64,000 bases of DNA from Rubrivivax gelatinosus (GTDB lineage: Bacteria; Pseudomonadota; Gammaproteobacteria; Burkholderiales; Burkholderiaceae_C). The notes under the pieces are model-generated. The model ran no database searches and was not told the DNA's origin. It was given only the letters and a program-made list of their open reading frames with translations. Each line of letters begins with the position of its first letter. Positions within the stretch are counted from its first letter, which is position 1. The position numbers and the translations under genes were made by a program. Positions 1-8,844 of the stretch are shown in pieces. Location of the stretch: positions 1 to 64,000 of the forward strand of contig NZ_SLXD01000014.1 of the NCBI RefSeq assembly GCF_004340905.1, written 5' to 3'.

Positions 1-1
1 C

Positions 2-100
2 TTCTACAACTGGCACAGGCCACACCACAGCATCGACCTCAAGCCGCCGGTCTCACGTCTCTTGGTTCCCCGAAAGAACCTGTTGACACTTCACACCTAG
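2..100 (+). mobile_element. C-terminal fragment of an IS481-type transposase
   Basis: An open frame running in from the window edge reads FYNWHRPHHSIDLKPP and ends 16 residues later at a TAG. The YNWHRPH motif followed by a short tail is the typical C-terminus of the DDE integrase core of IS481-family transposases. Only the last 32 codons are inside the window, so completeness cannot be judged. No terminal inverted repeat can be recognised after the stop; instead the sequence runs directly into chemotaxis-receptor-like DNA. Confidence 0.7.
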
Positions 101-280
101 CCCCGCATACTGCTCGGCGTCGGCTCCGTGGATCTTGCGGATGATTACCGCGCCGTTCCACGCCTTGTCGACGATGTTCTGCATCTGCATCGCACCCCCG
201 TCAGGGAGCACGTGCTCGGCGCCGGTCTGTACGCAGTCGATCGACTCAGCGATCAGGGCACCTTTCTTCTGCGCCGAGCA
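100..280 (-). pseudogene. Decayed fragment of a methyl-accepting chemotaxis protein gene
   Basis: Read on the minus strand this stretch aligns, with many substitutions and small indels, to part of the signalling domain of the intact receptor gene in this window (about 6030-6220). Bases 209-229 are identical to 6141-6161, and the flanking codons match in order. There is no open reading frame through it. It is a dead remnant of a paralogous receptor gene, truncated on one side at the transposase fragment, so the insertion sequence probably destroyed or rearranged it. Confidence 0.7.
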
Positions 281-381
281 CTACTCCAGGCGGCGAAACC
301 CGCCAGCAACGTTGGCCCTCGCTACGTCGCATCATTTCCGATGGAGCGACCGGCAGGAGCACCAACTGCTCCGCATGGCCT

Positions 382-960
382 TCAGCACCAGTCGACCAGC
401 CGCTGTCTTGCCTGTTCTCCACGGCGCGGCTGGCCGACTCCTGTCGGCGTGCCGCAAACCACCCAGGCCACCAGCCGCTCGCCCGGGCCGCAGAACGCGG
501 CCTGCAGCGCGGTGTCGTGCACCGAGTCGCCGCTGATCAGCTTGGCGCCGAAGCCCTGCAGGTGCAGCGCGTCGAGCAGGTTCATCAGCGCCGCGCCGAC
601 GCAGATCCATTGCTCGTGCGCCGGCACCTCGGCGACGTCCTCGCGCACGCGGGCGACGGCGGCCAGCAGCACCGGCGCCTTGGCGGCGTGGTGCGGGGCG
701 CGTTCGACTTCGGCGGCCGGCGCGCCGCGCCGCTGCGCGGCGGCGGCGAAGAGCTCGCCCAGCCGTGCACGCTGCCCGGCGCCGACGAGCACGAAGCGCC
801 ACGGTGCCAGCCCGAGGTGGTCGGGCGCCCGGGCGGCGATGGCGATCGCCTGTTCGAGCTGCTCGCGTGTCGGCCCGGGCGCGGCCAGCTGGCGCGGGCC
901 CTGCGAGTAGCGGCTCGCCAGCGGCGCGAGGGCATCGGGGAGCGGGGGCAGGGCTTTCAT
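382..960 (-). CDS. Nitroreductase family protein
   Basis: Predicted 192-residue FMN-dependent nitroreductase of the small YdjA-like type, which uses NAD(P)H to reduce nitro compounds or quinones in the cytoplasm. The N-terminal part has the helix with an APDHLGLAPWRF-type segment that in this family contacts FMN phosphate. The middle contains a hydrophobic helix (VGAALMNLLDALHLQGFGA), and the C-terminus has the WVVCGTPTG segment. The gene begins 6 bases after the upstream TorD-type chaperone gene, so it is probably the last gene of the dms operon, although reductases of this kind are not an established part of DMSO respiration. Substrate unknown. Confidence 0.8.
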   Translation of the reverse strand: MKALPPLPDALAPLASRYSQGPRQLAAPGPTREQLEQAIAIAARAPDHLGLAPWRFVLVGAGQRARLGELFAAAAQRRGAPAAEVERAPHHAAKAPVLLAAVARVREDVAEVPAHEQWICVGAALMNLLDALHLQGFGAKLISGDSVHDTALQAAFCGPGERLVAWVVCGTPTGVGQPRRGEQARQRLVDWC

Positions 961-966
961 CGCGGT

Positions 967-1608
967 TCAGGCGTCGCTGGCCGGCGCCGGCAGGGCCAGC
1001 AGCGTGCGCGCTTCGGCCAGCGTCAGCCGGGTCAGCGTGACGAGGCCGCGGTAGAAGCCGTTCGTCGTCGCGTCGTTCAGCGCCTGCAGATAAGGCCCGG
1101 ACCAGCTCAGCAGATGGTCGGCCAGCAGCGTGCGCAGCGCCGCCTCGCGGCCTTCTTCGGCCAGCAGCGCGGCGGCCCAGAACAGCAGGCCGATGTGGTC
1201 CTCGGGCTCGTTCTGGCCCGAGTCCAGCACCACGCCCTCGGCGGCCAGGAAGTCCTGCAGCGCCTCGGTCGTCTCGCCGAACAGCGTGCCTTCCTCTTCC
1301 AGGTAGACCGAGCCCCAGGGCGGGGCGGGCAGCTCGTCGGGGCCGATGAACAGGCGCTGGTGTTCGCGCTTGAGCGCCTGCTGGGCCTCGGGCCTCACCA
1401 GCGCGGCGCGCATGGTGGTGCTGGTGGCGTCCAGCACGCCAGGCTCGCCCGCCGGCCACAGCGAGGCGAGCTCGCCGCGTGCGATCAGCTCGAGGAACGG
1501 GCGAACGGTGGTGTCGTCGGGCGCGCGGTAGAACAGCGCGCCCAGCACGCGGGCGGCGGCGGCGAACTCGGCCAGGCCCATCGCCGAGTCGGCTTGTCGG
1601 GGCGACAT
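967..1608 (-). CDS. TorD/DmsD family molybdoenzyme chaperone
   Basis: 213-residue all-helical protein of the TorD/DmsD family. These cytoplasmic chaperones bind the twin-arginine leader of DMSO/TMAO reductase-type catalytic subunits and hold them for cofactor insertion and Tat export. Support is the length, the acidic helical composition, the conserved-looking GPDELPAPPWGSVYLE segment (the E-x-x-x-x-P-D-H/E-L/I region of the family) and its position directly behind dmsABC. The start is set by an AAGGA ribosome site a few bases upstream. Its client should be the DmsA protein encoded at 3117-5576. Confidence 0.85.
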   Translation of the reverse strand: MSPRQADSAMGLAEFAAAARVLGALFYRAPDDTTVRPFLELIARGELASLWPAGEPGVLDATSTTMRAALVRPEAQQALKREHQRLFIGPDELPAPPWGSVYLEEEGTLFGETTEALQDFLAAEGVVLDSGQNEPEDHIGLLFWAAALLAEEGREAALRTLLADHLLSWSGPYLQALNDATTNGFYRGLVTLTRLTLAEARTLLALPAPASDA

Positions 1609-1630
1609 CGTCGGTCCTTCTGCCGGCCGC

Positions 1631-2479
1631 TCAACGCAGGCCGACGGTCATGTGCAGGTTGTAGAAGACGCCGCGGCCGACCATCTCGGCCAGCATCAGC
1701 ACGCCGCCGTAGGCCAGCCCGGTCTGCAGCGTCAGCGCCTGGCCGCGCAGGCTGGCGCGGATCCACAGCCCCAGCACCGAGAACAGCACCGCAAAGCGCA
1801 GCGCCATCAGCGCAGCGTAGTCGGGCGTCAGCGCCGAGGCCTGCTTGATCGACGAGGCGATCGTCGCCAGACCGTTGGCTTGCGTGATCGTCACCAGCAC
1901 CGCCAGGCCGACCGCCAGCGCCGCCAGCTTCAGCGGCCCGTGCTTCAGGAAGCCGCGATCGATGCCGGCCGCGGCGAACAGCGCCGCCGCCACCGCGCCG
2001 CCGCCGATCAGCGCGGTCAGCACGTAGGCCACGGGCGTCAGCGGCGTGTTCCAGGTCGGCACCGTCGGCATCAGGTAGAACGAACACATGCCGTAGAGGA
2101 AGCCCGCGCTCAGCAGCAGCGTCAGCCCGTGCAGCCGGTTGCGCAGCTGCACCGTGGCCAGGTTCTTCCACGCCAGGTACCAGGTGGCGATGCCGGCGCA
2201 GGCGAACAGGCTGCCGAACACGACCTCGTTGGAGAACGCGGCCGCGCCGAAGCGGAAGCTCGCGTTGATGAAACGCAGCGGCGAGCCCAGGCGGAAGGCC
2301 GCGAAGCCGAAGCCCACAGCGACCAGCGCCCAGACGACGATCATTCGTTTCTCCAGCGCGTGGCGGCGCTCGGGGTCCAGGCCCCCGGCCATCAGCGCCG
2401 CGAAACACCACCAGAACGCGCCCATCGCCGTCTGCGCGATGACGGTGAACAGGATCAACGGCCATTCATGCCAGCCCAT
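1631..2479 (-). CDS. dmsC: DmsC-type membrane anchor subunit of DMSO reductase
   Basis: 282-residue integral membrane protein with about eight hydrophobic helices, starting MGWHEWPLILFTVIAQTAMG. It fits the DmsC/NrfD-like anchor family, which oxidises menaquinol and passes electrons to the iron-sulfur subunit. The ATG at 2479 lies two bases after the dmsB stop, implying tight translational coupling. The longer open frame upstream belongs to dmsB read in another frame and was not used. Confidence 0.88.
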   Translation of the reverse strand: MGWHEWPLILFTVIAQTAMGAFWWCFAALMAGGLDPERRHALEKRMIVVWALVAVGFGFAAFRLGSPLRFINASFRFGAAAFSNEVVFGSLFACAGIATWYLAWKNLATVQLRNRLHGLTLLLSAGFLYGMCSFYLMPTVPTWNTPLTPVAYVLTALIGGGAVAAALFAAAGIDRGFLKHGPLKLAALAVGLAVLVTITQANGLATIASSIKQASALTPDYAALMALRFAVLFSVLGLWIRASLRGQALTLQTGLAYGGVLMLAEMVGRGVFYNLHMTVGLR

Positions 2480-2481
2480 GA

Positions 2482-3105
2482 TCAGACCTCCCTCGGGTTG
2501 CCCAGGAATCCGCTGCGGTCGCCGCAGGGGCGGGCATTCGAACTCGGATGGATGACGATGCTCGGGTGCGTGAACTTCGCGTCCGGCAGCGGTGCGACGG
2601 CGGCCAGGTCGCCGTACCTGGCTCTCAACTCCTCGATGGGGCCGAACTCCAGCGCACGCAGCGGGCAGGCGTCGACGCAGACCGGCTTCTTGCCGACGGC
2701 CAGGCGTTCGGCGCAGCCATTGCACTTGGTCATGTGGCCCTTGCGCTCGTCGTACTGGGGCGCGCCGTAGGGGCAGGCCATGCGGCAGGACTTGCAGCCG
2801 ATGCAGACCTCCTCGTTGACGGCGACGAGGCCGTCCTCGGCGCGTTTGTGCATCGCGCCGGTGGGGCAGACCTTGGTGCAGGCCGGGTCGGCGCAGTGGT
2901 TGCAGGAGATCGACAGGTAGTAGGCGAAGACGTTGTTCGTCCAGGCCTCGCCGTCGGCCTGCCAGTTGCCGCCCACGTACTCGTAGACGCGGCGGAAGTT
3001 GATGTCGGCCGCGAGGTCCTTGTAGTCCTTGCACGCCAGCTGGCAGGTCTTGCAGCCGGTGCATTTGGCCGAGTCGATGTAGAAACCGTATTGTTGGTTG
3101 GCCAT
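2482..3105 (-). CDS. dmsB: DmsB-type iron-sulfur subunit of DMSO reductase
   Basis: 207-residue ferredoxin-like subunit with four cysteine clusters for four [4Fe-4S] centres: CTGCKTCQLAC near residue 15, CNHCADPACTKVCP near 70, CIGCKSCRMACP near 104, and CNGCAERL with CVDACP near 130-145. It transfers electrons from the membrane anchor to the molybdopterin subunit. It has no signal peptide and is expected to be co-exported with DmsA through Tat. It starts 11 bases after the dmsA stop and is followed immediately by dmsC. Confidence 0.93.
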   Translation of the reverse strand: MANQQYGFYIDSAKCTGCKTCQLACKDYKDLAADINFRRVYEYVGGNWQADGEAWTNNVFAYYLSISCNHCADPACTKVCPTGAMHKRAEDGLVAVNEEVCIGCKSCRMACPYGAPQYDERKGHMTKCNGCAERLAVGKKPVCVDACPLRALEFGPIEELRARYGDLAAVAPLPDAKFTHPSIVIHPSSNARPCGDRSGFLGNPREV

Positions 3106-3116
3106 GTCGCTGCTCC

Positions 3117-5576
3117 TCAGATCTTCTCGATCTGGACCCGGTTGGTGTGCTGCGGGTTGCCCTTGGCCAGGGGCGAGGGCCGCTGCGAGGTCAGCACGTT
3201 GACGCTGCCTTCGGTGTCCTGTCCGTTGGCGTCGAACTTGAACCAGATGCCCTGTTCCATCGAGGCGACGCCGGGCATGATGCGCGGCGTCACCTTGGCG
3301 GCGATGCGCGTGTGGCCGCGGGCGCTGGTGACACGCACCAGGTCGCCGTCGTGGATGCCGCGCGCCTGGGCGTCGAGCGGGTTGATCCACACCGCGTCGG
3401 CGACCGCCGCGCGCAGCACGTCGAGGTTGTGGTACGTCGAGTGCGTGCGGCCCTTGGGGTGGCGGCCGTAGAGCTGCAGCGGGTAGCTCTTGCGCGCCTC
3501 GGTGTCTTCGTAGCCTTCCCAGGTGGCCACGTACTGCGGCAGTGGCGTGATGACGTCGCCTGCGGGCAGCTTCCAGGTGGCGGCGATCTCGGCCAGGCGC
3601 TCGGAGTAGATCTCGATCCTGCCCGACGGCGTCTTCAGCGGGTTGGCCACCGGGTCGGCGCGGAACCTGGACAGGCCGACGCCTCTGCCCTCGGGCGCGC
3701 GGCGCTTGATCATGCCCATCGTGCGCGCCTCTGCCAGCGTCTCGGGCAGGTCCGGGTCGGCCTCGCGCATCTTCACGTAGGCCTCCTGCAGCCACTGCTC
3801 GAAGGGCTTGCCTTCGGTGTAGGCCTGCTCGACGCCGAGGTGGCGCGCCAGCAGCGTGCAGATGTCCCAGGCCGACTTGCACTCGAACAGCGGCTTGATC
3901 GCCGGCGACAGGAAGATCGGCCCGCCCATCTCGCCGACGGCGTAGCCGTTGCTGATGATGTCGCTGGCCTCGAAGTTGGTGATGTCGGGCAGCAGCACGT
4001 CCGCGTAGCGCGCGGTCGGCGTCATGTGGTTCTCGATCACCAGGATGAACTCGCACAGCGACTCGTCCTGCAGGATGCGGTGCGTCGCCTGGATGTCCGA
4101 GTGCTGGTTGATGGTCGTGTTGCTCGAGTAGTTCCAGAGGAACTTGATCGGCTGCTCGAGCTTCTCGGCGCCCTTGATGCCGTCGGCCAGCGCCGTCATC
4201 TCCTTGCCGCGCGTGATCGCGTCGGTCCACAGGAAACACGGGATCTTCACCTTGACCGGGTTGGCCGGCATCTTCAGCTTGGGCACCGGGTAGCCGTAGT
4301 TGCCCGGCTCCTCACCGATGTTGGTGCCCGGCAGGCCGATGTTGCCGGTCAGGATCGGCAGCATGCAGACCGCACGCGCGGCCTGCTCGCCGTTGGCGTG
4401 GCGCTGCAGGCTCCAGCCCTGGGCGATGAACGCCGGCTTGGCGGTGCCGATCTCGCGCGCCAGCTTGACGATGCGCGCCTCGGGAATGCCGGTGATGCGC
4501 GACGCCCAGGCCGGCGTCTTGGCGGTGCCGTCCGGGCCCTGGCCGAGGATGTAGTCCTTGTACGAACCGTTGGCCGGCGCCGACTCGGGTAGCGTCGTCG
4601 CGTCGTAGCCGACGCAGTAGGTGTCGAGGAAGGCCTGGTCGACGAGGTCCTCGTCGATCAGCACCCAGGCCAGCGCGTTGACGAGCGCGGCGTCGGTGCC
4701 CGGGCGGATCGGGATCCACTCGTCCTCCTTGCCCAGCATGCTGTCGGAGTAGCGCGGGTCGATGAAGATCGTGCGCACCTGGTTGCGGCGGCGCCATTCG
4801 TTGACCTGGTAGGTCTCGCCGCCGCCGCTCATGCGCAGCTCGCCGGGGTTGTAGCCGAAGAAGACGGCCAGCCTGGCCTTGCCGATCTCGCGGCTGTAGC
4901 TGCACTCCGAGCCGTAGCCGTCGCCGTAGGTGAAGGGCAGCGCGAAGCGGATCTGGGCGGTGCTGTAGGTGTTGTAGAACTCGAGATAACCGCCAATCAC
5001 GTTCAGGAAGCGGTGGCAGGAGCTGCGCCCGGCCATGTTGTAGCCGGTGCTGCCCGACCCGTACTGGTAATAGATCGATTGATTGCCGTAGGTGTCGATC
5101 GTGTGTTTGAGCTTGTCGCCGACGATCTTGATCGCTTCGTCCCAGGAGATGCGTTCGAACTGGCCTTCGCCGCGTTTGCCGACGCGCTTCATCGGGTACT
5201 TCAGGCGGTCGGGGTTGTAGACCCGGCGGCGCGCCGAGCGCCCGCGCAGGCAGGCGCGCACCTGGTGCTGGCCGAAGGTGTCGTCGCCGCTGCCGTGGTT
5301 GTCTTCCTGCGAGATCCAGCGGATCGCGCCGTTGACGACGTGGCACTTCAGCGGGCAGCGGCTGCCGCAGTTCACGAGGCAGGCGTTCCAGGCGATCTCG
5401 CCTTCGGGCGCGCCGATCTGCTCGAGGCCCCTGGCGATCGAGGTCTTCATGAACGGCAGCCCGATGCCGGCGCCCACCGCGCCCAGGCCGACCAGGCCCG
5501 CCACCTTCAACATCGACCGCCGGCTGAGTCCGCCGCTGCGGCCGAGGCCTTCTTCCTTTGCCGAATGCTCGCCCAT
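3117..5576 (-). CDS. dmsA: DmsA-type molybdopterin catalytic subunit (DMSO/N-oxide reductase family)
   Basis: 819-residue catalytic subunit. The N-terminus has a Tat leader (SRRSMLK, then a hydrophobic stretch), followed by the [4Fe-4S] cysteines in CLVNCGSRCPLKC with a fourth Cys in RACLRG. The TYSTAQI segment aligns with the DmsA region carrying the serine molybdenum ligand. Later parts bind the bis-MGD cofactor, ending with a C-terminal dinucleotide-binding domain (YGRHPKGRTHS). The ATG at 5576 was chosen because AGGGAAAGAG lies just before it and the Tat motif then begins near residue 18. DMSO is the default substrate; the related YnfE/selenate or another S/N-oxide role cannot be excluded. 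Confidence 0.9.
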   Translation of the reverse strand: MGEHSAKEEGLGRSGGLSRRSMLKVAGLVGLGAVGAGIGLPFMKTSIARGLEQIGAPEGEIAWNACLVNCGSRCPLKCHVVNGAIRWISQEDNHGSGDDTFGQHQVRACLRGRSARRRVYNPDRLKYPMKRVGKRGEGQFERISWDEAIKIVGDKLKHTIDTYGNQSIYYQYGSGSTGYNMAGRSSCHRFLNVIGGYLEFYNTYSTAQIRFALPFTYGDGYGSECSYSREIGKARLAVFFGYNPGELRMSGGGETYQVNEWRRRNQVRTIFIDPRYSDSMLGKEDEWIPIRPGTDAALVNALAWVLIDEDLVDQAFLDTYCVGYDATTLPESAPANGSYKDYILGQGPDGTAKTPAWASRITGIPEARIVKLAREIGTAKPAFIAQGWSLQRHANGEQAARAVCMLPILTGNIGLPGTNIGEEPGNYGYPVPKLKMPANPVKVKIPCFLWTDAITRGKEMTALADGIKGAEKLEQPIKFLWNYSSNTTINQHSDIQATHRILQDESLCEFILVIENHMTPTARYADVLLPDITNFEASDIISNGYAVGEMGGPIFLSPAIKPLFECKSAWDICTLLARHLGVEQAYTEGKPFEQWLQEAYVKMREADPDLPETLAEARTMGMIKRRAPEGRGVGLSRFRADPVANPLKTPSGRIEIYSERLAEIAATWKLPAGDVITPLPQYVATWEGYEDTEARKSYPLQLYGRHPKGRTHSTYHNLDVLRAAVADAVWINPLDAQARGIHDGDLVRVTSARGHTRIAAKVTPRIMPGVASMEQGIWFKFDANGQDTEGSVNVLTSQRPSPLAKGNPQHTNRVQIEKI

Positions 5577-5643
5577 CTCTTTCCCTTCCGATTGCCGGGC
5601 GTGCCTTTCGAATTGCAATCGGCTTTAGCCTGGCAGTGAGGCC

Positions 5644-5686
5644 ATTAAAGTGCCTGTCGGGCGCCTTGGCTCTGGATCTGGATCAA
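5644..5686 (-). promoter_or_regulatory. FNR/Anr-type site and -10 element of the dms operon
   Basis: TGGAT-CTGG-ATCAA at 5673-5686 matches the FNR consensus TTGAT-N4-ATCAA at nine of ten fixed positions. On the dms strand a TTTAAT element (5644-5649) lies downstream so that the box centre falls about 42 bases before the predicted transcription start, the position of a class II FNR-activated promoter. This fits induction of the anaerobic reductase at low oxygen. Seen in sequence; the regulator itself is not in the window. Confidence 0.6.
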
Positions 5687-5838
5687 GAATCGGCGGGTGA
5701 ATCGGTGAAATCGCACTGAATTAGTGATTTGGTGCGATTTCGAGTGATTGCGAAGATCACAAATGATGACGCGCCGAAGAATTGCATTTGCTGCCTATTC
5801 GTCGGCGCGATCAAGTGATCGTCAATTGCAATCAATTC

Positions 5839-5860
5839 GGCATTGCCGGCGAATGCCGGC
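5839..5860 (-). terminator. Possible hairpin terminator behind the chemotaxis receptor gene
   Basis: GCCGGC-GAAT-GCCGGC (5845-5860), overlapping the alternative dyad CGGCATT/AATGCCG, can form a short GC-rich hairpin just after the receptor stop codon. There is no clear run of T, so intrinsic termination would be inefficient. The rest of the 5577-5876 gap holds only the dms promoter region. Confidence 0.3.
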
Positions 5861-5876
5861 GCTGCCGACGGGCGGA

Positions 5877-7448
5877 TCAGGCGCCGTGGGTCGCCAGGCG
5901 GAAGCCGCGCATCGTCTCTTCCAGGCGCCGGGCCTGCTCCTGCAGGCTGCCGGCGGCCGCGGCCGACTCCTCCACCAGCGCGGCGTTGCGCTGCGTGGCT
6001 TCATCGAGGTCGGCCACCGAGCGGTTGATCTGCCCCAGCCCGGCCGACTGCTCGGCGGCGGCGCCCGAGATCTGGCGGATGATGGCCGCGGCCTTCTGCA
6101 CCTGGTCGACGATGTCGTTCATCGCGCCGCCGGCACGCTGCACGTGCTCGGCGCCGGTCTGCACGCGTTCGATCGACTCGCCGATCAGCGCCTTGATCTC
6201 CTGCGCCGCCTGGGCCGAACGCTGCGCCAGGCTGCGCACCTCGCCGGCGACGACGGCGAAGCCGCGGCCCTGTTCGCCCGCGCGGGCCGCCTCGACCGCG
6301 GCGTTGAGCGCCAGGATGTTGGTCTGGAAGGCGATGCCGTCGATGACGCCGGTGATGTCGCCGATGCGCCCGGCGCTGGCGGTGATCGCGGCCATCGTCT
6401 CGACGACGTCGTGCACGACGCGGCCGCCGCGGTCGGCGCTGCCCGAGGCCTGCGCCGCCAGTTCGGCGGCGTTGCGGCTGGCGCCGGCGGTGTGGTCGAC
6501 GGTGCCGCTGAGCTGCTCCACCGCCGAGGCCGTGTGCTGCAGCTGCGCGGCGGTCTGCTCGGTGCGGCGCGACAGGTCCTGGCCGCCGGCGGCGATCTGG
6601 GCCGATGCCGTGGCGATGCTCTCGGTGGCCTGGCGCACCTGGCCGACCATCGTGCGCAGCGACAGCACCGTGTGCCTGAGTTCGCCCAGCAGGCTGTCGG
6701 CCGGCACCTGCCCGAGTTCCACGCTCAGGTCGCCGCTGGCGACGCGGGCCATCGCCGCACGCGCCTCGCCCGGGTCGCCGCCGATCTGGCGCAGCAGGGC
6801 GCGCGACATGCTCCAGCAGATGAAGGCGATCAGCCCCATCAGCGGCAGCCCGATCGCCAGCGAACGCAGCAGCGCCTGGCGCTGCTGGGCCGCGGCCACG
6901 TCCTGGTACAGCCCGGTGCCGACGAACCAGTTCCACTCGGGGATCACGACCGCGTGCTGCAGCTTGGGCACGACGTCCTTGCTGCCCGGCCGCGCGAAAG
7001 CCGATTCGAGGAAGATCCGCCCGTCGCGGCTGGCGCGCAGCGCCTTGGCGAGCGAGCCGATCAGGTCGTTGCCGTGGCCGTCGAGGATCTTGCCGCTCAT
7101 GTCGCGGCCTTCCCACTCCGGCTTGATCGGGTGCATCACGCCGACCCCGTCCATCGTCCAGACGTAGAAGTAGTCCTTGCCTTCGGGACCGAAGCGTGCC
7201 GCGCGCAGGGCGGCCTTGGCCGCGGCCTGGGCCTGTTCTTTGCTGAGGAGCCCGGCCGCGGCCTCGGCCTGAAACCCGGCGACGATGGCGCGTGCGCTGT
7301 CGACGACGGCGACGAGCTGCGCGCGTTGTCCCTGGTCGATCTCCTGTCGCACCTGCCAGACGGCCTGCGCGAGGAGGAAAAGCAGCCCGGCCACGGCGGT
7401 CGTGACCAGGCAGACCATCTTGGCCTTGAACGTGAGTCGGTCGAACAT
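5877..7448 (-). CDS. Methyl-accepting chemotaxis protein with single Cache sensor
   Basis: 523-residue transmembrane receptor. An N-terminal membrane helix (residues about 8-30) is followed by a periplasmic single-Cache domain (DYFYVWTMDGVGVMHP and a WFVGTGLY motif), a second helix (SLAIGLPLMGLIAFICW), a HAMP segment and a long coiled-coil signalling domain. That domain contains the conserved hairpin tip (IAFQTNILALNAAVEAARAG, then GRGFAVVAGEVRSLAQRSA). Start placed at MFDRLTFK; 16 upstream in-frame residues look non-coding. Ligand unknown; this Cache type often senses small organic acids. A decayed paralogue lies at 100-280. Confidence 0.92.
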   Translation of the reverse strand: MFDRLTFKAKMVCLVTTAVAGLLFLLAQAVWQVRQEIDQGQRAQLVAVVDSARAIVAGFQAEAAAGLLSKEQAQAAAKAALRAARFGPEGKDYFYVWTMDGVGVMHPIKPEWEGRDMSGKILDGHGNDLIGSLAKALRASRDGRIFLESAFARPGSKDVVPKLQHAVVIPEWNWFVGTGLYQDVAAAQQRQALLRSLAIGLPLMGLIAFICWSMSRALLRQIGGDPGEARAAMARVASGDLSVELGQVPADSLLGELRHTVLSLRTMVGQVRQATESIATASAQIAAGGQDLSRRTEQTAAQLQHTASAVEQLSGTVDHTAGASRNAAELAAQASGSADRGGRVVHDVVETMAAITASAGRIGDITGVIDGIAFQTNILALNAAVEAARAGEQGRGFAVVAGEVRSLAQRSAQAAQEIKALIGESIERVQTGAEHVQRAGGAMNDIVDQVQKAAAIIRQISGAAAEQSAGLGQINRSVADLDEATQRNAALVEESAAAAGSLQEQARRLEETMRGFRLATHGA

Positions 7449-7496
7449 GACGTCACCCGCGATGCCGGCATTGGCAGCCGGCATCGTCCATAACAA

Positions 7497-8006
7497 TTAC
7501 TTCTGGCGTTCGAACGTGATCAGCGAACGGGTCATTCCCTTGTCGGCCCAATTGGGCATCACGCGCCAGGGCGTCGTGACCTGCAGCTTGTCGCCGTCGA
7601 CCTTGAAGTTGCGCGTCTGCGCGGTGCCCACCCATTGCGGATTCCAGGCGGCCTCGACGTGCGTCGTCCACTGGTCGCCCTTGATCTCGGCGCGGCCGGT
7701 GTAGGAGACGATGGTGTCCAGCAGCGCGGCCTTCTCGGCGTCGGTCTTGCCCGGCTTGCGGCCGTCGGCGGTGAGCATGAAGAACACGCGGCCGTTGGGC
7801 GTGAACACCACGCCGCCGCTCGGTTTGGCGCCCATCACCGGCATGATCTCGCCGGTCTGCTGCACTTCGACGACGTAGCTGACGAGGCGCCAGGTGCCCA
7901 GGATGTCGGGCGTGTCGGCGGCGGCCAGCGTCGGCGCGCCGAGCGCCGCGGCGGCGGCGGCCAGCGCCAGCGTCTTGGAAAGCGAGCGTCGGGTCGTGGT
8001 GATCAT
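7497..8006 (-). CDS. Exported lipocalin-like domain protein
   Basis: 169-residue protein with a signal peptide (basic TTRRSLSKT, then an alanine-rich hydrophobic core ending APTLAAA). The mature part resembles the bacterial Lipocalin_5 domain (DILGTWRLVSYVVE at its start, alternating beta strands, GRVFFMLTADGRKP in the middle). Such proteins are small periplasmic beta barrels thought to bind hydrophobic ligands, but no specific function is established. The stop lies about 50 bases before the receptor gene start, on the same strand. Confidence 0.7.
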   Translation of the reverse strand: MITTTRRSLSKTLALAAAAAALGAPTLAAADTPDILGTWRLVSYVVEVQQTGEIMPVMGAKPSGGVVFTPNGRVFFMLTADGRKPGKTDAEKAALLDTIVSYTGRAEIKGDQWTTHVEAAWNPQWVGTAQTRNFKVDGDKLQVTTPWRVMPNWADKGMTRSLITFERQK

Positions 8007-8165
8007 TCGTCCATCTCCAGCGTTGTGAGGCCTCGAATTCTGGAGAGCACGATTGCGGATTTCGCGACTTCGTGCGAATGGAGGCGCGCCGCGGCCGAAC
8101 GGTCGCCAATCGGGGCCGAACGGCGGCATTCCGACTTCGGCACTCGGCGCCGGGTGGGGCGCCAT

Positions 8166-8786
8166 TCAGTCGTAATTGATCGACCTCAATTCGGCCAGGA
8201 ACCGTTCGGCCGCACGGTCAGCGGGCCAGGGTTCCCAGGCGATGCCGCCGTAACGTGATTGCAGCGGGTCGGCGGCGAGGATCGGGTCGGCGATGCCGAG
8301 CACCTCACGCACCTCGTGTTCGGACCAGCCGGTGCAGTGCACCGCCTCCGACGCCGCGGCGACGCGGTCGGCGTGTTTGTGCAGGCGGTGGGTCTCGGGT
8401 GTCCAGTCGGGCAGGCGGTAGCGCTGCACGATCGCCGCCATCAGCCGCTCGCCGACGGCGCGGAAAGGTTCGCCGAGCACCCGCTTGAGCGGCGAGATGC
8501 AGTCGAAGCCGAGGAAACCCTCCTCGGCGTCGTGCAGCAGCTCGGCGCGCGCCTCGGCGGCCGTGAGTGCCTGCGGCGCCTCGGCGCGGCGCAGTTCCAG
8601 CACCAGCAGCGAGTGCTGGGCCACCGACAGTGGCCAGGCCCAGCGTGACTCGCCACCCCAGCGGCAGGTGCGCGCCAGGCGCAGCGCCAGGTCCTCGTCG
8701 GTCCAGGCGTCGGGCGCGGGGTTGATCAGGTCGAGCGCGGCCCCGGAGGGCAGGCGGATCCAGGCGCGGGGCGGGGTGGCGGACAT
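8166..8786 (-). CDS. HD-domain phosphohydrolase, YfbR-like
   Basis: 206-residue cytoplasmic protein with an HD-type metal-binding pattern: QHSLLVLEL carries a first His, and LLHDAEEGFLGFDCISPLKR carries the HD pair with the following D. This spacing resembles the YfbR/COG1896 group of 5'-nucleotidases. Start placed at MSATPPRAW because upstream in-frame codons overlap the neighbouring gene and have atypical composition. The substrate is likely a nucleotide, not determined. Confidence 0.65.
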   Translation of the reverse strand: MSATPPRAWIRLPSGAALDLINPAPDAWTDEDLALRLARTCRWGGESRWAWPLSVAQHSLLVLELRRAEAPQALTAAEARAELLHDAEEGFLGFDCISPLKRVLGEPFRAVGERLMAAIVQRYRLPDWTPETHRLHKHADRVAAASEAVHCTGWSEHEVREVLGIADPILAADPLQSRYGGIAWEPWPADRAAERFLAELRSINYD

Positions 8787-8844
8787 CGGGCGCGGGCGGG
8801 CGAGGGAGGCTCTACGGTACGCCAACCGCGCCGCGATAGCCTTC

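Noticed and set aside
517..1848. 443-codon plus-strand frame
   Set aside because: Antisense of the nitroreductase, TorD and dmsC genes.
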